NCBI GenBank assembly: GCA_018894105.1
Contig: CM032128.1
Span: forward strand, 15,667,001 to 15,731,000
Origin: Jacaranda mimosifolia
Lineage: Eukaryota > Streptophyta > Magnoliopsida > Lamiales > Bignoniaceae
DNA: 64,000 nt
Direction of reading: 5' to 3'
The translations under genes and the position numbers were made by a program. The notes beneath the pieces are model-generated. The model was not told where the DNA came from and did not search any database. It saw nothing but the letters and a program-made list of their open reading frames with translations. Shown here in pieces: positions 1-11,665 of the stretch (the first letter of the stretch is position 1; the number at the start of each line of letters is the position of its first letter).

Positions 1-2001
1 AGGGCCCTCCCGGCCTCGAATATGAAAACTAAAGGCACCATTGGATTCAGGAGGAAAAAAAGAAGCGAATGGTGGTGGTCTTGACATTTTTTGGTGGCGT
101 CGGCACCCAGAAAGAAACTTCTCCTCATCACGGTGGTCATGGTGGCGCGATCGGTTCGTGATTTTTAGATCTTGATTGTGTGTTTCTGGGTAAATATTGG
201 TATTGAGATTAGGGTTTTTAAACATTTCATTCACTCATAGCTCTTGTATGTTCGAATATATAATTCCAACTTGTATTAGGTAGTGAAATGGTTGATGCAT
301 GGTTGATGTTGGGTTTTGGGCCCTAGAATTGTATCAAATGTGATAATTAGGAAATTATTGAGTTAATTGAGCTAGAAGAAAATTCCTAAATTTGGAAAAT
401 TGGACTTTAATGACAATAATTGGGATATTGAGCTGAGTAACTTATTATTACTGCTTAGGATACTATATGGAATTGAATTGGTTATATTTGTTGCTCGTAT
501 CATTAAGAACCTTATAACCGGTGGTAAATTAGTAGTATTTTTAAGAGTATTTCTTAATGATAATTCCGTTCAAAGTTATATGTCAAGTAAATTGAGTGGT
601 TACAGATTTTAGACGATTAATAGTAGAGTTTTAATTATTGGATGTTATTAGAGTTTTAATTATTAGAGTTTTAAATTGAGTAGCACCTTTTGTACCTGTC
701 ATTTTGTTAACAACCCCAGTGAGGGTTGGAATCGTTTTCTTACCGTACTCTATAAGTTATTACTTTCCCCTGTGTGGGATCTACCAATTGGTTCTTGCTT
801 GTATGTGTTATTCCGTGATATTGTTAAGCCCATTAAGTTTTGCTGATTTGATATCTATTCAAATTGTTGTTATCATTGTTAATTGTCGAACCCTGTGAGA
901 TTCTTCTGCTTTGAAACTGCCTAATATGTTACTGTTTTTTGAAAATGATCTTGATATTTATGAAAATGATATTTGAAATGGTCTGGTAGACCTAATTTTG
1001 TCAAAAGCCTTCTTAATCTGTTCAAATGCTTTGTTTACTGAAATAGGCCTTGGCGACCGTTGTTGAATAGTATTTATGTCACTACTCTAAAAGTTAAATT
1101 GTTATTTGTTGGCATTAAACCATTCAACCCATGGGGATGCCCTTGGGAAGTTCAACCCGGAGGGACGCCACGGAAAGTTGGGCTCGGGCTAGGTCTGGAA
1201 AGATAGCCGAGCAGTACGGACCGATGGTGACAGATCTCCCGGCTAGTACGCACCTACGATCCTGACTTACAAGTAGATGGAGATAGCAAATTGTGAGTGG
1301 CAGGATCGGGCATGCCGTCGACCATGCCATGAAAACAAGTTGTTACACGTCGAGCAGTGTGCTCGAGCAAATGGAGAGATAAGAAGTAATTTTTCATGTT
1401 CAAGTTAAATGCTATTATAAAGTTATAGATAAAGAGAAAAGTTCTCATGCTCAAGTTAAATGCTATTGAAAAAGTTATCCTACATTCATCAAGGAGCAAT
1501 AAGGAAGGATGCCAACAGGCCAGCTAAATGTTTACATGTTCTGAGTTTTTATGAATATAAATTCTGATTTCCAGCAAGCATGAACTGATTATCTGATTAC
1601 TATCAATAACCTTATTCATTGCTATTGAAATTTAATAAATTCTCCTCTGTCTCCTGTTATGTATTTCTTTCACTGAGTCCTTAAGACTTACCTTTTTTGT
1701 TATTCCTTATTTTTTTTAGACAGGCCTAAGTGAGAAGCAGGAGCCAGGCTTTGGTTGGACAGTTTATTTTGTAATAAATTAGGTGTTGTGATTGTATATA
1801 TAGTCTACACCTGATCGAGACAGTGATATAAGAAATGTTATGTGAATTTTATATTGAACTTAAGATGCTGGATTGTACATATTTTGTTCAAAGAAGCGAT
1901 CTTTTAGGTTAGTCTGAATGTTTGCTCTTTTATTGATTATATGTTAAGTTTGAACAGAGTAGCGCTTCAGCTTAGGTGTTGTCCCGAGTAGGGGCGCTAT
2001 A
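1..2001 (+). repeat. 5' LTR of the Tekay-type gypsy element (left end off window)
   Basis: Matches the 3' LTR from 7785 onward and ends 'gggcgctata' just before the primer site. Base 1 corresponds to about base 7785, so roughly 770 bases of this LTR are outside the window. Around 630-690 this copy has a short AT-rich run where the 3' LTR holds about 100 bases more, an indel that separates the two LTRs. Small ORFs here are not genes. Confidence 0.85.
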
Positions 2002-2005
2002 GAGG

Positions 2006-2018
2006 TGGTATCAGAGCC
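2006..2018 (+). other. primer binding site (initiator tRNA-Met type)
   Basis: 'tggtatcagagcc' lies four bases after the 5' LTR end. This is the standard plant retrotransposon site complementary to the 3' end of initiator tRNA-Met, used to prime minus-strand DNA synthesis. Confidence 0.9.
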
Positions 2019-2410
2019 TAGGTTTGGCGATGACCTAGGTAAATGGGTATTAAGAAGATACATGGCGAGTTTGTTGGAAGTAGGGGATTACATCTAGGAC
2101 AGTCGACTAGTTTGTAGTTCCACTTGCAGAAAATGAATATTGGACTTTAGATTGAGAGGAGAACATTGATTTATTTTAGGTATGATTGAGAATCTTTCGG
2201 TGGTTAAGGATGGTTTGTGGATAAGATTAAATTGGTAGAAGTTCTTATGTAGACTTTTAATAATTTAACTTTTAATGTACTAAACTTTCTTAATTTGTCA
2301 AAATTTTATAATTATATATAAGAGGTCACAATTTTGTTGTTAACGTGGGATGTCTTTGGGTAATCTTGACATTAGCAGGTTAAGGAAGAACAAGGGTTGA
2401 TTAGAAGGCA

Positions 2411-3540
2411 ATGACATCTCATGAAGGTTCTTATATACTTGACCCACCTCGAGTAGGTCAGCGTGGGAGAGGGAGACTGCTTGGTCCACAGGCTAATGCA
2501 CAACGTATTCCTAGGTAGAGAGCACCACCTAAACCATGAACTCAGGTAGAAGAAGAAGATTCACAGATCCCTTCTATTAATCAATTAATTGCGGGCCAAA
2601 CAGTAGAGCCCATGTTTCAGATGTGGCAGCAATTCATGCAGTTCTGCCAGCAACAAGGAAAGGGTAGTCAAGCAAGGAATGTTGAAGAGCCTGCAGAAGA
2701 CCGAGCTTTAGAACGGTTCCTTCGGTTGCAACCCCCAAAATTCCTAGGAAAGCCTAATGATAGGAAAGCTGAGATGTGGGTTAAAAGCTTGGAAAAAATA
2801 TTTGGAACTCTGCGTTATCCAGATGATCAGAAGATTCGATATGCTAAGTTCCTGCACATGATTGGTGGCAAATGATTGATCATAGATGGAATGTAGAGGG
2901 AACTCACCAAACTTGGGAAAACTTCACTCGAGAGTTTATGGAAAAATATGTACCGGAAGTGACCAATTATGCTAGGGAAAGAGAATTCACGGAGTTAATA
3001 CAAGGAGCATCATCAGTCAGCTAATATGAAGCTAAATTTAACTAGTTGATTCGGTATGCACCTCATATACTTATAGATGAGGGGCGACAGGTTCGAAAGT
3101 TTATAGAAAGGTTACGACTAGAACTGAGATAGAGACTACTCTCATGCGATCTTTCGAGTTACAGTCGTGCGGTGAGTAAGGCACTACAAGTAGAATTAGA
3201 TCCATGGGAGATCAAAAAGATTGAAGATAAAGGAAAAAATGGGAGGTAGTCGCCAGGTAGGCAGAACTACTATGGGAAAAAGCAGCCAAAGTTACAGATT
3301 GGGAGTGCCAACCAACGAAGTTATCAGACCAGTGGAGCCATGAATCTAGCACCAAAGACGTGTGCATTTTGTGGAAAATCAGGCCACGATGAATCAGAAT
3401 GCTGGAAAAATCATGGCAAGTGCATAATTTATGGCAGTGATCAACACCTTATCAACGACTGTCCCAATCTAAGAAGGCCAGCCCCTACAGAAAAAGGAAA
3501 ACAAGTTGCAGGAACAAGCGAAAAGCCAAAAGTTCGAGCA
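2411..3540 (+). pseudogene. gypsy gag (capsid and nucleocapsid), broken
   Basis: An ATG at 2411 opens a frame whose translation resembles chromovirus Gag: a glutamine-rich stretch (WQQFMQFCQQQ near 2625), then a capsid-like segment (RFLRLQPPKFLG near 2715). Stops appear near 2515, 2536 and 2873, followed by a frame shift. The nucleocapsid has one intact CX2CX4HX4C knuckle at 3361-3402 (CAFCGKSGHDESEC). A second knuckle directly after it has lost a cysteine (Tyr in the second Cys position). It would package the element RNA if intact; here it is a pseudogene. Confidence 0.85.
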
Positions 3541-3960
3541 CGTGCATATGCTCTGACTAGAAAAGAAGCACCCGACCATTCTGAAGTAGTTGAAGGTACG
3601 ATTTCTATTCTTGGAATTGGTGGAAATGTTTTATATGATCCTGGTGCTTCACATTCTTTCATATCTGCAACTATGTTTGAAAAATTAATTATGCAGCCTG
3701 AAATCATGACTTATTAGATAAAAGTTCAAACGCCCTTGAGAATAGGGTTAATGATAGATATCATGTATCGGGATTGCCCGATTATGATTGGGGATAGAGT
3801 ATATCTGGCCGATCTTATACAAATGCCTATACAAGGATATGATTTGATCCTTGGAATGGATTGGCTGTACAAACATTAGGCACATGTAAATTTTTATACC
3901 AAGTGCCTCACCCTTGGGGATAAGATCCCAGTACCGACACGTCATTCCACAAGTAATACT
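3541..3960 (+). pseudogene. gypsy aspartic protease, broken
   Basis: The active-site-like block LYDPGASHSFIS lies at about 3631-3666, in the form D-P-G-A seen in plant gypsy proteases. Downstream, near 3840, 'YDLILGMDWL' matches the conserved distal block (ILGMDWL). An in-frame stop at about 3715 and another near 3877 interrupt it. It follows the zinc knuckle in the same frame as the gag tail, as expected for a Gag-Pol fusion. Confidence 0.85.
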
Positions 3961-4063
3961 TCCCCAATACCAATTATATATGTGCTAGAAGCTAGGAAGA
4001 TTTTGAGGAAATGTGGACAAGGATTCTTGGCGTATCTCATCAATAAGCCCCGAGTACAATTAA

Positions 4064-5440
4064 GATTAAAGAGGTGAAAGTGGTGGCTGAGTACCCCAAA
4101 GTGTTTTCGGAAAAATTGAGTTCGTTACCCCCTGATCGAGAGATAGAATTTGTAATTCACATTCTTCCTGGGTCAACGTCTTTTTCTAGGACTACTTATC
4201 GAATGGCTCATGCATAGCTCAAAGAATTGAAAAATCTACTTCATGAGCTATTAGAAAAGAAGTTCATAAGACCCATCACCTCTCCTTGGGGAGCCCCGGT
4301 GTTATTTGTTAAGAAAAAAGACGGATCCCTAAGGATGTGTATTGATTATAGGGAGTTAAACAAAGTCACGATCAAGAATAAATACCCTCTACCACATGTG
4401 GAAGAATTATTTGATCTTCTACAAGGAGCTAAGTCTTTTCAAAGCTAGATTTGAGACAAGGGTCTTATCAATTGAAAATCAAAGATGAAGATATTTTGAA
4501 GACCAGATTCAACTCTTGATATGATCACTTTGAGTTTGTAGTGATGTCGTTTGGTCTAACTAATGCTCCAGCGGCATTTATGGACCTAATGCATCGGGTG
4601 TTTCAATCGCATCTAGACCAGTTTGTGCTCATTTTCATAGACGACATTTTGGTGTACTTAATGACCAAAGAAGAGCATGCAGAACACTTGCACTTAGTTC
4701 TCATAACTCTAAAAGAGCATCAATTGTATGCCAAATTTAGTAAGTGCGAGTTCTGGATAACAATGGTCGCATTTCTGGGGCATGTTATATCACAAGACAG
4801 GATAGAGGTTGATCCCTCTAAGATTGAGGCGATAGTCAACTGGAAAAGACCTGAAACTGTAACGGAAGTTCGTAGTTTCTTAGTACTTGCTGGCTATTAT
4901 CAAAGATTTTTACAAGACTTCTCTAAAATAACTGGCTCATTGACTAGACTGACTCAGAAAGACCGACCATTTAACTGGGATAACAGTTATGAGGGGAGTT
5001 TCCAAGAACTGAAGAATAGATTAACATCAGCTCCAATTTTAGCCATTCCAGAGGGATTAGAAGGATTTGTCGTGTTCACCGACGCTTCTAAAGAAGGGCT
5101 TGGATATGTATGTTGATGCAGAAGGGGCGAGTTATTGCTTATGCATCCAGAAACTAAAACCACATGAGGAAAACTACCCAACTTATGATTTGGAGTTGGC
5201 TGCAGTAATTTTTGCCTTAACAAAATAGAGGCATCACTTTTTTAGTCTACATTTGAGGTATACACTGATCACAAGAGCATCAAGTATTTGTACTCCCAAA
5301 AGGACTTGAACATGCGATAGTAAAGGTGGCTAGAATTTCTAGAGGATTACGATTTCTCTATCTATTACCACCCAGGAAAGACGAATGTGGTAGCAGATGC
5401 ACTGGGCCAAAAGGCTGAAATAGCCTACTTGTCGAAAAGA
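4064..5440 (+). pseudogene. gypsy reverse transcriptase and RNase H, broken
   Basis: RT blocks in order: [20 protein letters not shown] near 4285, [18 protein letters not shown] near 4340, [16 protein letters not shown] near 4541, and the catalytic FIDDILVY at 4634-4657. RNase H follows with [11 protein letters not shown] near 5075 and the terminal [14 protein letters not shown] near 5365. The frame breaks between 4446 and 4541 and again near 5115, with a TAG near 5320. The catalytic Asp pair is kept, but the broken frames rule out an active enzyme from this copy. Confidence 0.92.
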
Positions 5441-5499
5441 GAAACACTAGGAAGTTTAGGAGTAAATGGGGTGATTAGAATTAAACAACGAGGCTAAAT

Positions 5500-6800
5500 C
5501 GTAGGAGTGAAAGTACAGCTAGAGTTATATGACGAGATACGACAAGCTCAAGCTAATGATAGTTGGATGCTGAAACAGAAGGAAACAATTGGGAATCTTG
5601 AGAAGTCCGAATTCAGTATAGATGGTCAAGGCACTCTTTTATTCCGCCAAAGAATATGTGTGCCTGAAGGGATAAAAGGAAAACTACTGGATGAGGCACA
5701 CAAAGCAAGATATGCCGTACGTTCGGGAGGAACAAAGATGTATCAGGACTTAAAAAGGCAATTATAGTGGAATGGGATGAAGAAACATGTATCAGAATAT
5801 GTGCAGAAATGCTTGACTTGTCGGTTAATAAAAGTAGAACATCAGAGACCATCAGGACTATTACAACCGCTTTCTATCCCTGACTGGAAATAGGAGCAAG
5901 TGACTATGTACTTTGTGACTGGTCTACCTATGATTAGAAGAGGATATGACAGTATCTGGGTAGTAGTAGACCGTTTAACAAAGTCAGCGCATTTTCTACT
6001 AGTCAGAACGAATTACAAGGTTGAAAAATTAGCGAAATTGTACATCAAAGAGATCTTCAGATTACACAAAATTTTGATTAGTATTATGTTCGATCAAGAT
6101 CCAAAATTCACGTCGAGGCTTTAGAAAAGCTTGCAGAAACACTTGGGAACAAGATTACAATTTAGTTATGTTGCCCACCCTCAGACTGATGGATAGTCAG
6201 AGAGAGTTATCCAGATCTTGGAGGATATGCTACGGGCTTGTATCATGGATTTCGGTGGGAGTTGGAGCAGACATCTTCCCTTGATCGAATTTGCTTACAA
6301 TAATAGTTATTAGTCTATTATTCAAATGGTGTCGTACGAGGCACTGTACGGCATGAAGTGTCAATCTCCGTTGCATTAGGATTTAGCAAAATACAGAGGT
6401 ACCATTGACAAGTCTCAGGGAACTGCAATACCTGAATTGATTCAAGAGACTATCGAAAAGGTACATATTTTCAAGCAATGGATGAAGGCTGCCCAAGATC
6501 GACAGAAAAGTTATGCAGACAAATGAATGAAGGACTTGGAGTTTGTAGTTGGTGGTCGAGTGTTTCTCAAAGTATCACCGAGAAAAGGGGTTAGAAGAAT
6601 CGAAAAAGGTGGAAAACTGAGTCCAATATATGTTGGACCTTATGAAATATGTGAAAGAGTAGGACCAGTAGCTTATCATCTAGTATTACCCTGAGAATTG
6701 GCAGGGGTGCATGATGTCTTTCATGTATCTCAACTTCGTAAATACTATCCCGATCCTTCTCACATCATATCACCTGAGTACATGCAGTTGAAAAGTGATT
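5500..6800 (+). pseudogene. gypsy integrase, broken
   Basis: The N-terminal zinc-binding segment runs 5690-5820 (EAHKARY ... CLTC). The second zinc-ligand His, normally in an 'HPGG' block, is replaced here by Arg (RSGG). The core starts near 5900: the first catalytic Asp block, usually MDFV, reads MYFV, so that Asp is lost. FDQDPKFTSRL near 6092 and [14 protein letters not shown] near 6205 keep the second Asp and the Glu regions. There are stops near 6121, 6194 and 6311. The element therefore lost integrase function by both point changes and stops. Confidence 0.88.
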
Positions 6801-6995
6801 TAACTTATAAGGAACAACCAGTTTGTATCTTGGATCGGTAGTACCGAGAGCTAAGAAACCGAAAGATTCCCCAAGTAAATGTACTCTGCCGCAACCACAA
6901 TATGGAAGAAGCCACCTGGGAACAAGAAGATCTCATGTGCCAACAGTATCCCAACCTTTTCCCCTATTCATGTAAGAATCTGGGGACCAGATTCT
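6800..6995 (+). pseudogene. chromodomain-like integrase tail
   Basis: Translation near 6820-6960 reads like the conserved C-terminal block of plant chromoviruses (KIPQVNVLCRNHNMEEATWE, then YPNLF). In intact elements this block targets integration to heterochromatin. It supports assignment to the Tekay/Del branch rather than to the Athila or TAT branches, which lack it. A stop lies near 6839. Confidence 0.75.
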
Positions 6996-6998
6996 CTT

Positions 6999-7010
6999 AA
7001 GATGGGGAGG
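6999..7010 (+). other. polypurine tract
   Basis: 'aagatggggagg' sits immediately before the 3' LTR and would prime plus-strand synthesis. Confidence 0.85.
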
Positions 7011-7090
7011 TATATAACACCCCAAAATTTTACGATTTATAGAATTTAAATTTTATTATTTTCAATTTTGTGAAATTTAATTATTCCTTA

Positions 7091-7166
<76 letters not shown>

Positions 7167-9886
7167 TAAAATTTTGGGGCCAATTAGTAATTTTTGAAAA
7201 CCTAATTGAACTAAATATTGGAAAGTTAGGGATTTGCATGGAACTTCTCTAGTCAAGTAGAGCTAGGATGATATTTTAATTAACTAAAAGACTTAATTGA
7301 ATAACTTAATTATACCAAGGACTAAATTGTAATTATTAAAAAATTGAATTTTATATAAAAAACAAAGACGTGTTTTCTTCATTCTTCTCCATCTCCTTTA
7401 TTTTTCTTCACCATCACCGCACTATTTCTCTCATTTCTCTCTTCACTCTCTCTCACTGGCAGCACCATTTCCAACGGCATTCCCACCACTCAACCTCACC
7501 AACCATCTTCCATCACCACCCCCAGCAATACCATCACCACACACACAACCCAGCACTAGTGAAACTCCCCAATTTTGGAAACCCGAAATACTAGCCGTAG
7601 CGGTAAGTGGCAATCCACGGCAGGGTGATGTTAGAGGGGTAGTCTGGGCCATGGTTCTAGAAGCCCATTGGTTTAAGGAATGAGCTGGTGGCCTTGCATG
7701 GAGGAGTAGCGCGGCGGCGGCGATGGAAATTGGAGTAACAGACGTGGTGGCAGAAAAGTGTTGTTGAAGTTACTGACCTCGGTTGAGGGCACCCTCGACC
7801 TCAAATATGAAAACTAAAGGCACCGTTGGCTTCAGGAGGGAAAAAGGAAGCCAACGGTGGTAGTCTTGACATTTTTTGGTGGCAGCGACGCCCAAACAGA
7901 AACTTTTCCTCATCATGGTGGTCATGGTGGTGCGATCGGTTCATGATTTTTAGGTCTTGATTGTGTGTTTCTGGGTAAATATTGGTATTGAGATTAGGGT
8001 TTTTATACATTTCATTCACTCATAGCTCATGTATCTTCGAATAAATAATTCCAATTTGTATTAGGTAGTGAAATGGTTAATGCATGGTTGATGTTGGGTT
8101 TTGGACCCTAGAATTGTTTCAAATGTGATAATTAGGAAATTATTGAGTTAATTGAGCTAGAAGAAAAACCTTAAATTTGGAAAATTGGACCTTAATGACA
8201 ATAATTGGGATATTGAGCTAAGTGGCTTATTATTGCTACTTAGGATACTGATATGGAATTGAATTGGTTATATTTATTGCTCATATCATTAAGAACCTTA
8301 TACCCGGTGGTAATGTAGTAGTATTTTTAAGAGTATTTCTTAATGATAATTCCGTTCGAAGTCATATGTTGAGTAAATTTAGTGGTTACTAATTTTAGGC
8401 AGTTAATAGTAGAGTTTTAATTATTGGAGGTTATCCTAGTTGAATATGGGTTTTGATAAGTAAATCACTCTCGTGGTTAGGTGACGAGGAGTAGGAAACT
8501 GCTGATCAGTAGGCCATTGACTATAGCTGCCTTCTGAGGATTTTGGAGGTGAGGGTTTGCCAATCTAGCACCTTTTGTACATGTCGTTTTGTTAATAACC
8601 CATGTGAGGGATGGAATTGTTTGCTTACCGCACTCTATAAGTTATTGTTTTCCCCTATGTGGGATCTACCGATTGGTTCTTGCTTGTATGTGTTATTCCG
8701 TGATATCGTTGAGCCCGTTAAGTTCTGCTGATTTGATATTTGTTCAAATTGTTGTTATCACTGTTAATTGTCGAACCTTGTGAGGTTCTTCTGATTTGAA
8801 ACCGCATGATATGTTACCGTTTTTCAAAAATGATCTTGATATTTATGAAAATGATATTTGAAATGGTCTGGTAGACCTAATTTTGTCAAAAGCCTTCTTA
8901 ATCTGTTCATATGCTTTGTTTATTGAAATAGGCCTTGGCGGCCGTTGTTGAATAGTATTTATGTCACTACTCTAAAAGTTAAATTGTTATTTGTTGGCAT
9001 TAAACCATTCAACCCATGGGGACGCCCTTGGGAAGTTCAACCCGGAGGGGCACCATGGGAAGTTGGGCCCGGGCTAGGTTCGGAAAGACGGTCGGGCTGT
9101 ACGGATCGGCGGTGACAGATCTCTCGGCTAGTACCCACCTATGATCCTAACTTACAAGTAGCTGGAGATAGCAAATTGTGAGTGGCGGGATCGGGCATGC
9201 CATCAACCATGCCATAAAAGCAAGTTGTTCCATGCCGTGCTCTGTGCTCAAGCGAATGGAGAGATAAGAAGAAATTTTCCATGCTCAAGTCAAATGCTAT
9301 TGTAAAGTTATAGATAAAGAGAAAAGTTCTCATGCTCAAGTTAAATGCTATTGAAAAAGTCATCCTGTATTCATCAAGGAGTAATAAGGAAGGATGCCAA
9401 CAGGCCAGCTAAATGTTTACATGTTCCAAGTTTTTATGAATATAAATTCTGATTTCCAGTAAGCATGAACTGATTATCTGATTACTATTAATAACCTTGT
9501 TCATTGCTATTGAAATTTAATAAATTCTCCCCTATCTCCTGTTATGTATTTCCCTCACTGAGTCCTTAAGACTCACCCTCTTTGTTATTCCTTATTTTTT
9601 TCAGACAGACCTAAGTGAGAAGCAGGAGCCAGACTTTGGTTGGACAGTTTATTTTGTAATAGATTAGGTGTTGCGATTGTACATATAGTCTACACTTGAT
9701 TGAGGTAGTGATATAAGAAATGTTATGTGAATGTTATATTGAACTTAAGATGCTGGATTGTACATATTTCATTCAGAGAAGCGATGTTTTGGGTTAGTCT
9801 GAATGTTTGCTCTTTTATTGATTGTATGTCAAGCTTGAACAGAGTAGCGCTTCGACTTAGGTGATGTCCCGAGCAGGGGCGCTACA
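7011..9886 (+). repeat. 3' LTR of the Tekay-type gypsy element
   Basis: Begins 'tatataacacccc' directly after the polypurine tract (the usual TG start has decayed to TA) and ends 'gcgctaca'. Length is about 2.9 kb. The part from 7785 on repeats 1-2001. An (ATT)n run at 7091-7167 and pyrimidine/CAC-rich DNA at 7370-7560 lie in the part with no 5' counterpart inside the window. Confidence 0.88.
7091..7167 (+). repeat. (ATT)n microsatellite
   Basis: About 25 uninterrupted ATT units inside the 3' LTR. The poly-tyrosine reading frame across it is an artefact. Confidence 0.97.
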
Positions 9887-10640
9887 TTTTGTATATTTAA
9901 AACCTCAGTTTGCCCATTAAATTGAAGATTTCCAACTAAGGTGAAATATTATTGTATTTCCAATTCTTAACACTGCTCTGTGATGATCTTCTTACTTTCG
10001 AACTATGAATCGTTGTCTAATACAATGAGCTTGGGTAGTCTGAAATAACATATAATATTTTTTCATATGAAACTTCTTACCATAGTGTTAGTAATTTTAG
10101 AGATGACCTCTGCTTTTACCCACTTTATGAAATATTCAATCATAATTATAAGAAACTTTCTCTACTCTATGGATATGGAAAAAGATCCAAGTATATAGAT
10201 GCCCCCATTGAATGAATGGCCATGGGATCTTAACACTTATCATTGTTACACCTCGTTAGTACAAAGTGTTTGAATGGAATTTGCAAGATTCGCATTTCGT
10301 AGTGAAGTTGACCATACCTTGAATAATGTTGGCCAAAAATATCCTCGGTGTATTACCTTGTATGCTAGAGCTCAACCTCTGGAGTGATTTATGCAACATT
10401 CTTCACGGATCTCATGGAGTATGGTAGAAGCTTGACTCGGAGTTAGGCAGCAAAGAGGTGGTTTTGAAAATGCCTTTTTGAATAGGAATCCTGAATTGTT
10501 GAGAGCATACTTGGACCCTCTATATTTCATATGTCGACTAATGACCTTATTATTTGAGAGCTTTCTTTCTTTTAAATAGTTGTCGATCTCATCTGCCAAC
10601 TAAGCTCTGCCCACTCCAAAGATAATATGAATAAACTCTC
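9887..10640 (-). pseudogene. TAT/Retand-type gypsy integrase relic
   Basis: On the minus strand, 10,599-10,372 reads IDNYLKERKLSNNK ... ILHEIREECCINHS, which matches the zinc-binding N-terminus of integrases from the TAT/Retand gypsy clade (usual form 'EIHEG.CG.HSGG'). Farther along, 10,230-9,950 carries the core remnants (a block like 'PWPFIQWG' and one like 'YFIKWV..E.ISKITN') in shifting frames with stops. No LTR can be assigned. This is a fossil; clade assignment is from memory of family motifs. Confidence 0.7.
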
Positions 10641-10699
10641 CACGTTGCTATCGATCTTAAGCTTGTCAGTGATCAAGAAGGTTATTATTCTGTCGCGAG

Positions 10700-11170
10700 T
10701 TCCTTTTGCTAAAAAGCATCCAACATATTAGGTAAAGCACATCTTTTTGTTGAGTTGAGAAATAGGTCTTCTGTTCGAGGTAGTGGATAAGTGTTCTTAG
10801 TACAAGGTAAATTAAGATATGTGTTATTACATATTCTCTATTTGCCCTCATCTTCAAGACTAGTACAACATTACAAAGCTAGTCATTGAACTAGATATCG
10901 ATCATGTATCCCGCATCGACGAGTTTGTTGACTTCTTCCTAATGATCTTGTTGCATTCTTTCCCCAAAATTCACTTCTGGAGTGGTCAATGTCAAGTCTA
11001 TACATGATCAAGTAGGGTTGATACCCACATATCAGATGCAGTCCAGGCAAAAATGTCCTTGTTCTTCCTTAGCCAATTAACCATCACGTTCTTGGGTCTA
11101 ACTGATTTCCAATCTTGGTGGTTTTCTTTGGGTTTCCTAATGATCTAGCTCAGTAGTCTTGAACATTTTT
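10700..11170 (-). pseudogene. TAT/Retand-type gypsy reverse transcriptase relic (N-terminal part)
   Basis: Minus-strand frames give 'RTRTFLP...' near 11,065, 'EEVNKLVDAGYMIDI' near 10,930, 'DWLCNVVLVLK' near 10,870 and, in another frame, 'KNTYPLPRTEDLF' near 10,780, which are the first RT blocks. The rest of RT and all of RNase H are missing: the sequence passes to integrase by 10,600, so an internal deletion has occurred. The plus-strand relic near 53,750 has the same unusual 'DWLCNVV' wording, so both belong to one family. Confidence 0.72.
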
Positions 11171-11429
11171 CTAGGGTTAACCCAAGTATCTTCCATCTTT
11201 CTCTTCTTATTGCCTTCCTTAAACTATTGTATATTGTTTAATTGTATCATTAGGAAAATAGTGATAATAATCCTTGTGACACTTAATGTGTCATAATAAA
11301 TGTATAACAATAGTTTAAATTAAATTTTGCATCTTTGTATGTAAATATAATAACACATTATTATAAGTGTAATTATTAGATGTGTATCAATAGCTCATTT
11401 TTGTTGTATTAATGCCTCATCTCAAAAAG
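11171..11429. other. AT-rich DNA of unknown origin
   Basis: No coding pattern. A small palindromic motif 'gacacttaatgtgtc' near 11,278 recalls the subterminal repeats of CACTA elements, but no terminal repeat was found. Confidence 0.3.
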
Positions 11430-11665
11430 ATCCACAAGTTGGAATATTTTAAAGATCATGACCATAAAAACATGCTTCTTGATCATTAGTCCTACATGTG
11501 ACCTTATCCTACAGTCATAAGTGGCCCTAAGGGCTTCAAACAAATGTATAATGAGCATAGTATGAACGTATCCAATAAAAGGTTTGTTGATTTGATAAAA
11601 AAAAATCTATACAAGAGTTATTTCTCATCAATGTCATTGCCTTGGTTAGCCCTGCTCAACAGTAT
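11430..11665 (-). repeat. fragment of a copia LTR
   Basis: 'gtcataagtggccctaagggcttcaa' and 'aatgtataatgagcata' (11,514-11,560) align with the outer part of the copia LTRs at 39,400-39,552, 47,390-47,550 and 57,690-57,848, in the same order and orientation. It is diverged, lacks a following polypurine tract and does not reach the LTR terminus. Confidence 0.6.

Larger units (their letters stand above)
1..9886 (+). mobile_element. Ty3/gypsy LTR retrotransposon, Tekay/Del-type chromovirus, degenerate
   Basis: Positions 1-2001 and 7785-9886 are direct repeats (same start near 'atatgaaaactaaaggcacc', same end 'ggggcgcta'), so they are parts of two LTRs. Between them are a tRNA-Met-type primer site, gag with a zinc knuckle, protease, RT, RNase H, integrase, a C-terminal chromodomain-like segment and a polypurine tract, in the order expected for Ty3/gypsy. 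The chromodomain-like tail and the gag/protease style fit the Tekay/Del clade of plant chromoviruses; the clade name is my inference. Many stops and frameshifts break all domains, so the copy is non-autonomous. The 5' end of the 5' LTR lies outside the window. Confidence 0.9.

Noticed and set aside
1124..1499. Short minus-strand ORFs, also repeated near 9,139-9,363
   Set aside because: They fall in both gypsy LTRs and show no protein motif.
7070..7252. Open frame encoding a poly-tyrosine protein
   Set aside because: It is the translation of the (ATT)n microsatellite in an LTR, not a gene.
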